A stretch of DNA of 64,000 nt, taken from assembly GCF_011762225.1 (NCBI RefSeq), contig NZ_JAASQI010000005.1, forward strand, positions 298,133-362,132. Reading direction: 5' to 3'. This stretch comes from Pseudochelatococcus lubricantis (GTDB taxonomy: Bacteria > Pseudomonadota > Alphaproteobacteria > Rhizobiales > Beijerinckiaceae). Positions 1 to 6,769 of this stretch are shown piece by piece. A program made the translations under genes and the position numbers. The notes beneath the pieces were generated by a model. That model had not been told where the DNA came from. It did not search any database and saw nothing but the letters and a program-made list of their open reading frames with translations. Position 1 is the stretch's first letter. Every line of letters begins with the position of its first letter.

Positions 1-12
1 GGAGGACTGAGC

Positions 13-945
13 ATGGGCCTGTTCACCGAAGCCTTCGTCGCCTCGCTCGTGCTCGGCGCTGTCGTCGCGGGCGTTCCCTTGCTGCTCGGGGGGCTTGGGG
101 AGCAATTGTCGGAGAAGGCCGGCGTTCTCAACATCGGCCTCGAAGGCATGATGCTGATCGGAGCCTACGCCGGCTTCGTGCTGGCCTACGAGACGGGATC
201 GGCGGCGTCCGGCTTCCTCGCCGGCGCGGCGGGCGGCATGGCCGTGGCGGCCCTCATGGCGGTGCTGTGCGTCCGCCTCGGCCTCAACCAGATCGTTATC
301 GGCATCGCGCTGACGCTGGGCGCCGAGGGCATCACGGCGCTTCTGCACAATGTGCGGTTCGCGACAACCTATCCGCGGCTCGATGCGCCGGAGACGCTGG
401 CAATCCCCGTGCTGTCGCGCATTCCCGTGGTCGGCCCGGCGCTTTTCGACCGTCCGGCGATCGTCTATCTGGCGGTGCTGCTCGTCGGCATCATGATCTA
501 CGTCTACCGGTGCACCTATCTCGGCATCGCGCTTCAGGCGGCGGGCGACAGGCCTGCCGCGCTCGATGCCGCCGGTGTCGATGTCGTCGGCACGCGCACC
601 GTCGCCGTTCTGTGCACGGGCCTGTTCGCCGGGCTTGCCGGCGCCTTCATGTCCATCGTCGCCAGCGGCGTCTTCGTTCCCTTCATGACGCATGGAAACG
701 GCTTCATCGGCATCGTGCTCGCCATGCTGGCGCGCGGCAGGCCGCTGCGGGTGCTGGGCGGGGCGCTGCTGTTCGGCGTCTGCCTGTCCCTGACGACGGC
801 GCTGCAGGTGGCTGGCGTCGACGTGCCGACGGACGTCATCCAGATGCTGCCCTTCGCCACGGTAATGCTCGTGCTGGTCGTCGCCGGCCGCCGCGCCAGC
901 CTGCCGCCGGCGCTCGGGTCGAGTTACGAACGCGGCGCGCGCTGA
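13..945 (+). CDS. Nucleoside/simple-sugar ABC transporter permease (BPD_transp_2 type)
   Basis: Inner-membrane permease subunit of an importer of the BmpA/Yuf nucleoside class. The 310-aa product is almost entirely hydrophobic, with about eight membrane segments. It carries the family hallmarks GVLNIGLEGMML near residue 36 and ALQAAGDRPAALDAAGVD near residue 177, the cytoplasmic loop that contacts the ATPase. GGAGG at 1-5 is a well spaced ribosome site. The partner permease, ATPase and binding protein would lie upstream of the window, so the substrate cannot be read here. The length is normal for the second permease of such systems. It converges on msrA with a gap of only 4 bp. Confidence 0.9.
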   Translation: MGLFTEAFVASLVLGAVVAGVPLLLGGLGEQLSEKAGVLNIGLEGMMLIGAYAGFVLAYETGSAASGFLAGAAGGMAVAALMAVLCVRLGLNQIVIGIALTLGAEGITALLHNVRFATTYPRLDAPETLAIPVLSRIPVVGPALFDRPAIVYLAVLLVGIMIYVYRCTYLGIALQAAGDRPAALDAAGVDVVGTRTVAVLCTGLFAGLAGAFMSIVASGVFVPFMTHGNGFIGIVLAMLARGRPLRVLGGALLFGVCLSLTTALQVAGVDVPTDVIQMLPFATVMLVLVVAGRRASLPPALGSSYERGAR

Positions 946-949
946 CGGT

Positions 950-1651
950 TTACCCGCCTGCGAAGACGAGCACGGGCTTCTCCCGGTACAGGTCGGAAAA
1001 CAGCTTCGACAGGTTGTCGACCTTCGGTGCGTCGTTGATGACGATATAGGGCTGGCGCGGGTTTCGCGTCATGTAGTCCTGATGATAGTCCTCGGCGGGG
1101 AAAAATCCGTTCAGGGCTTCCACCTTCGTCGCGACGGGCTTCCGGTACGCGCCCGAGGCGTCGAGCTGCGCGATATAGGCCGCCACGACCTTGCGCTGGG
1201 CCTCGTTGGCGGGGAAGATGGCGGAACGGTACTGCGGCCCCACGTCCGGCCCCTGGCGCATGAGCTGGGTGGGATCGTGCGCGACGGAGAAGAAGATCTG
1301 CAGGATGCGCCCGAGGCTGATCTGGCGGGGATCGTAGGTCACCTCGACGGCTTCGGCGTGTTCGGTCTGCCCGGTCGACACCAGCGTGTAGCTCGCCGTC
1401 CGGGCATTGCCGCCCGCGTATCCCGACACGGCGGACGTCACACCCTTCACGTGCTGGAACACGCCCTGCACACCCCAGAAGCAGCCTCCCGCGAGCACGA
1501 TGCTCGCGGACTGCATCTCCGCTGCCGGCAGGTCCTGCGCCGGCGGGTCGATCCGGAAGGCCTGCTCCGCCGTCAGCGCCGGCCCCGCGAGGAGCAGGAA
1601 CCCCAGCGCCGCCAGCGCCGGCCACTTCCTGCCTGCTTTCCTGCTTGCCAT
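950..1651 (-). CDS. msrA: Exported peptide-methionine (S)-S-oxide reductase MsrA
   Basis: Reduces the S epimer of methionine sulfoxide. The 233-aa product begins with a Sec signal (MASRKAGRKW, then a hydrophobic core ending AGPALTA), so it should act in the periplasm. The catalytic motif GGCFWG lies near residue 57. That cysteine is the only one in the protein, so this is a 1-Cys MsrA without the usual C-terminal resolving cysteine. The start at 1651 was chosen for the signal peptide and a GGAGAGGA ribosome site; the reading frame is open further upstream but overlaps dipZ. It lies 14 bp after dipZ and is the last gene of msrB-dipZ-msrA. Confidence 0.95.
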   Translation of the reverse strand: MASRKAGRKWPALAALGFLLLAGPALTAEQAFRIDPPAQDLPAAEMQSASIVLAGGCFWGVQGVFQHVKGVTSAVSGYAGGNARTASYTLVSTGQTEHAEAVEVTYDPRQISLGRILQIFFSVAHDPTQLMRQGPDVGPQYRSAIFPANEAQRKVVAAYIAQLDASGAYRKPVATKVEALNGFFPAEDYHQDYMTRNPRQPYIVINDAPKVDNLSKLFSDLYREKPVLVFAGG

Positions 1652-1665
1652 GGTCCTCTCCTCCC

Positions 1666-3540
1666 TCATCCGAAGGTGAATGCGTAGGCGCTCGCGCCCG
1701 GTGCCAGAAACTCGATCTCGAACGTGCGTTCGCGAACCTCGCCCGTTGTGCGCACGAGTTGGTAAAGCCGCTGCTGGCGCACGGTGCCGTTGCCCTCGTC
1801 GTCGACGTCGAGGCCGTGGTCGGCGCCAGGCGGGTTGCCGTCGACGCGCACCCGGAACTGCACGGGCCGATCGTCGCCCTCGCTGCCGAGCACGAGGTTG
1901 AGATCGCGTGCATGGAAGCGGAATACGATCCGTCCGCCGGGCGCCCCGGTCTGCGCGGCCTCCGGCCCCACTGTCCAGCGTCCGTCCAGCGCCCACTGGT
2001 TGAGGGCGAGCTGGCCCGGCTTCGTGTAGGCGGCGCTGCCGTCCCTCGCCACCGGCTCGGCCGAGGCGAAATGATCCATGCGTGCGTAGCCGAGATAGGT
2101 TTCAGGCGAGCGGATATTGCCCCAGTCCGCCGCCTGCATCACCCCGCCCTGCACCGGCGACACAGTCGCGTCCTGCGCCGGCGGCACGGTGCCTGTTTCG
2201 GCCAGCAATTGCCGGATAACCTCCTCCGACTTCGCATAATCGCCCTCACCGAAGTGATGGTGGCGAATGTTGCCTTGCCCGTCGATGAAATAATGGGCGG
2301 GCCAGTAGCGGTTCTCCAGCGCGCGCCAGATGGCGTAGTCGTTGTCGATGGCCACGGGATAGGCGATGCCGAGCTGGCGCACCGCCGCGCGGACGTTGCC
2401 GATGTCCTTCTCGAAGGCGAACTCCGGCGCGTGGATGCCGATGACGACGAGCCCGCGGTCCCGGTACTTCTCCTCCCACGCCTTCACGTAGGGCAGCGTG
2501 CGCAGGCAGTTGATGCAGGAATAGGTCCAGACGTCCAGCAACACCACCTTGCCGCGCAGTTGCAGCGGCGTCAGCGGTTCGCTGTTCAGCCACGCGACAG
2601 CGCCGGAGAACGAGGGAATGCGCCCTTCCACCGGCAGGACGGAAGCCTCGCCGCCCTGAGGCTGCATGGCGCCGGGTGCCGCCATCATGGCGCTGCCGGG
2701 TGCCGCCATCATCGCCCCGCCCTGCATCATCGCGCCGCCCGCCATCATGGCGTTGCCCTGCATCATTGCACCGCCTTGCATCATGGCGTTGCCGGGCGCT
2801 GACGCCGTGTCCCCTTCTCCGCGCCCGCCGAGGCCGAGGCCGTTCATCAGCGCTTCCTCGATGCGCGTCGTGCTGGCCGTCGAGACGCGGGCGAGCACGC
2901 CGGTGTCGAGCCCCATCGAGATTGCGGCGACGGCCACGAGCACGGCGACGCCCGCGCCGCGCCGCAGCCCTTCCAGCGTGCCCATGCGCGCCCGGAGCGC
3001 CGCCAGAAGGCGCCCGCCCGCAAGCAGCGCCACAGCGAGGGAAGTCGCGGCGCCAGCCGCATAGGCGACGAGCAGCAGCGAGGTCTGCGCGTTCGCGCCC
3101 TGAAGGGCCGCGCCGGTGAGGATGAGCCCCAGGATAGGCCCCGCGCAGGGCGCCCACAGCAGGCCCGTCGCCACGCCGAGCAGGAGCGCGCCGCCGATGC
3201 TGTGGCCCTGCCCCGCGCGCCGGTTCAGCCGGTCGCCGGCGGCCACGAAGGGAGCCATCAGCCGATCGCCCAGCGACGGAAAGAGCAGCGCGAGTCCGAA
3301 CAGCGCCATCAGAAGCAGCGCGATCCGCCGGCCCCAGGTATTCGCCTCCACCGCCCATCCGCCGGCGACGGCGGCGAGCGACGCGACGGCGGCGAAGGCC
3401 AGCGCCATGCCCGCGAGCATCGGCAACTGGAACCGCGCGAAGGAACGCCCCGTTCCCGCGAACACGAAAGGCAGCACGGGCAGGATGCAGGGGCTCGCGA
3501 TGGTGAGGACACCGCCGAGATACGACAACAGAACCAGCAT
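1666..3540 (-). CDS. dipZ: DipZ-like membrane thiol reductase (DsbD/CcdA domain + thioredoxin-like + C-terminal sandwich domain)
   Basis: Carries electrons across the inner membrane to periplasmic disulfides. The 624-aa protein has a CcdA/DsbD-type membrane domain (about 1-215) with the paired cysteines SPCILPVLPF and WAPCAGPILG. A methionine-rich linker follows (251-292). Next is a TlpA-like thioredoxin domain with active site WTYSCINC (Cys342 and Cys345). The C-terminal part (about 480-624) matches the DipZ C-terminal beta domain in outline. GAGGAG precedes the ATG. The gene sits 10 bp after msrB and 14 bp before msrA, which points to a shared transcript and to the two Msr enzymes as its electron acceptors. 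The domain order is that of mycobacterial DipZ; the Met-rich linker is not part of the family as I know it. Confidence 0.92.
   Translation of the reverse strand: MLVLLSYLGGVLTIASPCILPVLPFVFAGTGRSFARFQLPMLAGMALAFAAVASLAAVAGGWAVEANTWGRRIALLLMALFGLALLFPSLGDRLMAPFVAAGDRLNRRAGQGHSIGGALLLGVATGLLWAPCAGPILGLILTGAALQGANAQTSLLLVAYAAGAATSLAVALLAGGRLLAALRARMGTLEGLRRGAGVAVLVAVAAISMGLDTGVLARVSTASTTRIEEALMNGLGLGGRGEGDTASAPGNAMMQGGAMMQGNAMMAGGAMMQGGAMMAAPGSAMMAAPGAMQPQGGEASVLPVEGRIPSFSGAVAWLNSEPLTPLQLRGKVVLLDVWTYSCINCLRTLPYVKAWEEKYRDRGLVVIGIHAPEFAFEKDIGNVRAAVRQLGIAYPVAIDNDYAIWRALENRYWPAHYFIDGQGNIRHHHFGEGDYAKSEEVIRQLLAETGTVPPAQDATVSPVQGGVMQAADWGNIRSPETYLGYARMDHFASAEPVARDGSAAYTKPGQLALNQWALDGRWTVGPEAAQTGAPGGRIVFRFHARDLNLVLGSEGDDRPVQFRVRVDGNPPGADHGLDVDDEGNGTVRQQRLYQLVRTTGEVRERTFEIEFLAPGASAYAFTFG
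2665..2790 (-). repeat. Tandem repeat encoding a Met-Met-Gly-Ala-rich linker in DipZ
   Basis: Codons for residues 251-292 repeat a five- to six-residue unit of the type GGAMMQ or GNAMMA, ending in longer units APGSAMMA and APGAM. Thirteen of the 42 residues are methionine, mostly as Met-Met pairs. The segment lies between the membrane domain and the thioredoxin domain and should face the periplasm. The DNA is itself a near-tandem repeat of about 18 bp, so copy number may vary between strains. Confidence 0.9.
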
Positions 3541-3550
3541 GCGGCTCTCC

Positions 3551-4051
3551 TCACGCCCCGGCGGGGGCGAACGTCAGCGCGAGGCCGTTGATGCAGTAGC
3601 GCAGGCCGGTGGGCGGCGGGCCGTCGTTGAAGACATGGCCCAGATGGCCACCGCATCGCCGGCAGTGCACCTCCGTGCGCACCATGCCGTAACTGGTGTC
3701 GAGGCGCGTGCCGACCGCCTGCTCCAGCGGCTGCCAGAAGCTCGGCCAGCCGGTGTGGCTGTCGAATTTCGTCGTGGAGGAAAAAAGCGGCACATCGCAA
3801 CCCGCGCAATTGAACGCGCCTTCCCGATGCTCGTCGTTGAGCGGGCTGGTGAAGGCCTGTTCGGTGCCATGCCCGCGCAGGATGCTATACTGCGCCGCCG
3901 ACAGGCGGGCGCGCCACTGCGCGTCCGTCAGACTGAAAGGAAAAGCTTCCTCTGGCGTTCGCGCGGCGGTCGGCGCCGTCAGGCGCCATGAAACCGCCGC
4001 TCCGCCGAGGACCGCCGCCGCTCCGAGGAGATACCTTCTGGAAATGGCCAT
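3551..4051 (-). CDS. msrB: Exported peptide-methionine (R)-S-oxide reductase MsrB
   Basis: Reduces the R epimer of methionine sulfoxide. The 166-aa product starts MAISRRYLLGAAAVLGG, a Tat-like twin-arginine leader, so it is placed in the periplasm. Two CxxC pairs (CAGC, CRRC) should hold the structural zinc, and RYCING carries the catalytic cysteine. No further cysteine is left to resolve the sulfenic acid, because the GWPSF region reads SHTGWPSF. The start at 4051 is supported by AGGAG about 8 bp upstream and by the leader; the frame stays open to 4099. It is the first gene of msrB-dipZ-msrA. Confidence 0.95.
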   Translation of the reverse strand: MAISRRYLLGAAAVLGGAAVSWRLTAPTAARTPEEAFPFSLTDAQWRARLSAAQYSILRGHGTEQAFTSPLNDEHREGAFNCAGCDVPLFSSTTKFDSHTGWPSFWQPLEQAVGTRLDTSYGMVRTEVHCRRCGGHLGHVFNDGPPPTGLRYCINGLALTFAPAGA

Positions 4052-4155
4052 GACCCGACTCCTGAGGCCCGCCTCCCGAACCCGCGCAGATGTTGGCACG
4101 GGCGGGTCCGGAAGTCCTCAGGCAAATTGTAACAAGTCCGTGTCGATGGCGTGCC

Positions 4156-5205
4156 TCAGCGCACGGCGGGAACGTAGAGGATGCCGCCCATGTTCCAGAG
4201 TTGGTTGAGGCCGCGCGGAATGGCGAGCTTCGAGCCCGTGCCGAGGTTGCGTTCGTAGATTTCCGCATAGTTGCCGGTGGCCTTCACGGCGCGGATGGCC
4301 CAGTCCGGAGCGAGGCCGAGCGCCTTGCCGAAATCGCCCTCCGCCCCCGTGAAGCGGCGCACGTCGGGCTTCTGCGACTTCAGCGCCTCGTCGATGGCCG
4401 CCGAGGAGATGCCGAGTTCCTCTGCGTTGACCAGCGCGAAGTTCACCCACTTGACGACGTTGAACCAGGCAAAATCGTCGTTGCGTACGACGGGGCCGAG
4501 CGGCTCCTTCGAGATCACGTCCGGCAGCACCACCGCGTCCGCCGGCCGCGCGAGACGCAGGCGCTCGCCGTAGAGGGCCGACTGGTCGCGGGTGAGCACG
4601 TCGCAGGTGCCGGACTCGAACGCGGCAAAAGCCTCTGCCGCGTTGGGGAAGGCTTTCTCCTCATACGTGATCGAATTGGCGCGGAAGAAGTCGGCCAGGT
4701 TGAGTTGCGTCGTCGTGCCGCTCTCGACGCAGATTTTCGCCTTGTCGAGTTCGAGCGCACCGTCGACGCCGAGCGCGCGGTTCGCCAGGAATCCCTGCCC
4801 GTCGTGGTAGGTGATGCCGGCGAAGGCGAGCCCGAGTTCCGCCTCGCGGCCGAGAGTCCACGTCGAGTTGCGCGACAGCAGATCGACCTTGCCGCTCTTC
4901 AGCGCCTCGAAGCGCGCGCTCGCCGAAAGCGGCGTGAACGCGACCTTTTCCGGATCGCCGAGGGTGGCGGCCGCGACGGCGCGGCAGAAATCGACGTCAA
5001 AGCCCGACCAGTGCCCCTGCGCATCCTGATCGGAAAAGCCGCTGATCCCTTCACTGACGCCGCAGTTGAGCGTGCCGCGCTGCTTCACGGTGTCGAGCGT
5101 GCCGGCCAGTCCCGGCGCCGCGAGCGCAAGGGAAAGGACGCCGGCCAGCCCGAAGGCAAGGCGGCTGTGCGGGCGGCGAAGGCGGTTTCCGGCGGTCTCG
5201 TTCAT
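4156..5205 (-). CDS. Amino-acid ABC transporter substrate-binding protein (AapJ/BztA type)
   Basis: Periplasmic binding protein of the general L-amino-acid uptake class (SBP family 3). The 349-aa length, a leader with hydrophobic core (LAFGLAGVLSLALAAPGLAG), GTLNCGVSEGISGFSDQDAQGHWSGFDVDFCRAVAAA and the lysine-rich C-terminal half match AapJ/BztA in outline. Unlike aapJQMP operons, no permease or ATPase follows. It is an orphan here and presumably uses components encoded elsewhere. The next gene on the same strand, the L,D-transpeptidase, ends 43 bp before its start and looks unrelated. Confidence 0.88.
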   Translation of the reverse strand: MNETAGNRLRRPHSRLAFGLAGVLSLALAAPGLAGTLDTVKQRGTLNCGVSEGISGFSDQDAQGHWSGFDVDFCRAVAAATLGDPEKVAFTPLSASARFEALKSGKVDLLSRNSTWTLGREAELGLAFAGITYHDGQGFLANRALGVDGALELDKAKICVESGTTTQLNLADFFRANSITYEEKAFPNAAEAFAAFESGTCDVLTRDQSALYGERLRLARPADAVVLPDVISKEPLGPVVRNDDFAWFNVVKWVNFALVNAEELGISSAAIDEALKSQKPDVRRFTGAEGDFGKALGLAPDWAIRAVKATGNYAEIYERNLGTGSKLAIPRGLNQLWNMGGILYVPAVR

Positions 5206-5248
5206 GCCCCTCGGGCTCCCTGTTTCGAAGTGCGGCCTGCGGTCGCTT

Positions 5249-5920
5249 TTACAGCGTCGCCTTGTGCCGGATGATGACCTTCGTTCCGACAGGAACGCGC
5301 TCGTAAAGATCGATCACATCGCCGTTGGCGAGGCGGAAGCAACCGGACGAGATGGCCTCTCCGATCGTCTCCGGCTGGTTGGTGCCGTGTATGCGGAACA
5401 CCGTGGAGCCGAGATAAAGTGCGCGCGCACCCATTGGATTGCCTGGGCCGCCGGCCATGAAACGCGGCAGATAGGGCTGGCGCTGCAGCATTTCCGGCGG
5501 CGGACGCCAGTCCGGCCACTCGGACTTGCGGCTGACCTTGACGAGCCCCGACCACTGAAAGCCGTCGCGGCCGACACCGATGCCGTAACGCAGGGCGCGG
5601 TTGTTGCCCTGCACCACGTAGAGGAAGCGCTCCGACGTATGGATGACGACCGTGCCCGGCGCCTCGCTGGAGCGGAACAACACCATCTGGCGGGCATACG
5701 GCCCTTCCGTGATGATGACCTCCTCCGTCGAGACGCGGCCCGGCTCGTCGCTGATGTCCATCGTTTCCTCGAACGGCGGCTGCGCGGCCGCCGCCGGCTG
5801 GGCGCGCGCGGCGCCCGGGGCGGCGACGGCGAGCGCCAGCGCCACGCCGAGGCATGCAGCCCCCGCGAATGCCGTCCTCGAAAACGCCGTCCATGGGAAA
5901 GTCTTGCAGGTCGCGGTCAT
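5249..5920 (-). CDS. L,D-transpeptidase (YkuD family), exported
   Basis: Periplasmic enzyme that forms 3-3 peptidoglycan cross-links or anchors proteins to the wall. The 223-aa product has an N-terminal signal sequence ending near ARA-Q at about residue 40. The YkuD catalytic signature HGTN-x(8)-SSGCFRL lies near residues 178-196, with the nucleophilic cysteine near 193. ARALYLG and MAGGPGNPMG just before it are typical of the alphaproteobacterial subgroup. It lies 16 bp after the preceding lipoprotein gene on the same strand, so the two may be co-transcribed. Confidence 0.92.
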   Translation of the reverse strand: MTATCKTFPWTAFSRTAFAGAACLGVALALAVAAPGAARAQPAAAAQPPFEETMDISDEPGRVSTEEVIITEGPYARQMVLFRSSEAPGTVVIHTSERFLYVVQGNNRALRYGIGVGRDGFQWSGLVKVSRKSEWPDWRPPPEMLQRQPYLPRFMAGGPGNPMGARALYLGSTVFRIHGTNQPETIGEAISSGCFRLANGDVIDLYERVPVGTKVIIRHKATL

Positions 5921-5936
5921 GCCTGTTCGGTCTCGT

Positions 5937-6425
5937 TTAGCTGCAGCGGATAAAGACGAAGGTGCCGTAGCGCCGGTGCGCGTCCGGATCGACGAAGCGC
6001 ATGATCAGCTCGGTGTCGGTGGCTGAAAGGATTTGCCGGTCCTGCGGATCGCCGGCGGGCGCCTCGAAGCCGATATAGGTCGTGCCGTCGGCACCGGCCT
6101 TCAGCCGCAGCTCATAGATCTTGGCGTCGTCCGCGACATGCATCATCACGCCGTCGGTCGGTCCCAGGCTGATGACGTAGGGCTGGCGGCACTGCGCACG
6201 CGCCTCTGCCTCGGTCCGCTTGCGGTCCTTCTCGTTGTGGAAGGAGGCGATGCCCCAGCTGCCGACGATCGCCTCACGCGGCAACTGGGCCGGAGCCGGC
6301 CCCGTGTTCCGCGACATCGAGCCGCCACCGCAACCGGCGAGCAGGAGCGAAACCAGACATCCCGCGGCCATGGCCGCCTTGCCGAGATGCCCTTGCGTTC
6401 CACGCCACAAAACTGCGTCTCCCAT
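5937..6425 (-). CDS. Small lipoprotein of unknown function
   Basis: The 162-aa product has a basic N-terminus (WRGTQGHLGK), a hydrophobic stretch and a lipobox LLAGC near residue 32, so it is a likely lipoprotein. The mature part begins GGGSMSRNTGPAPAQ and then predicts as a compact beta-rich domain starting AIVGSWGIASF, a start seen in lipocalin-like lipoproteins, with two further cysteines. I do not recognise the family. GGGAGGGGCG just before the ATG supports the start at 6425. It may share a transcript with the L,D-transpeptidase 16 bp downstream, which would fit an envelope role. Confidence 0.7.
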   Translation of the reverse strand: MGDAVLWRGTQGHLGKAAMAAGCLVSLLLAGCGGGSMSRNTGPAPAQLPREAIVGSWGIASFHNEKDRKRTEAEARAQCRQPYVISLGPTDGVMMHVADDAKIYELRLKAGADGTTYIGFEAPAGDPQDRQILSATDTELIMRFVDPDAHRRYGTFVFIRCS

Positions 6426-6769
6426 CGCCCCTCCCGCATCGTTGGCATTCTTGTGCGGCAGGGCGCTGCGCAGCGCCTCCCATCCGCATCCGGCACCGGC
6501 GACTATATAGTCGAGTTGCGTCGTGTCAACGCGCCGGACCAGTCCTGAACACGGTTGTACAGATTAAATATAAATTCCGTGCAACAAAGAGAGCGGCTAG
6601 ACTGCCGTTCTTCGCGCCTGCAATAGCAGCGTGCATCGCCTGCGTGCCGTTGACGCCGTGACGGCACCGCCTCATACAGAGAGATGAAACTGTCGGCATC
6701 CGGCAAGAAGCCGGAAGAGACATGGTCGAGGGGACTTGGTCGAGAGGACTTGGTCGAAGGGGCTTGGTC
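6426..6769. other. Divergent intergenic region between the lipoprotein gene and mscS
   Basis: About 344 bp, locally AT-richer around 6545-6600, which should hold the two divergent promoters. I see no RNA gene. The last part, 6723-6764, is a short tandem repeat described separately. Confidence 0.5.
6723..6764 (+). repeat. Three tandem 14-bp units before mscS
   Basis: Three copies of TGGTCGAGRGGACT at 6723-6736, 6737-6750 and 6751-6764 (third copy with two changes), then the partial unit TGGTCA running into the chosen ATG at 6770. The last copy contributes the AAGGGG that serves as ribosome site. Because 14 is not a multiple of three, each copy gained or lost would shift the frame of any upstream start. 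Confidence 0.85.

Noticed and set aside
2665..2790. The Met-rich repeat region as a CRISPR or non-coding tandem array
   Set aside because: It is in frame within dipZ, has no spacers, and encodes a coherent Met-Met-Gly-Ala linker.
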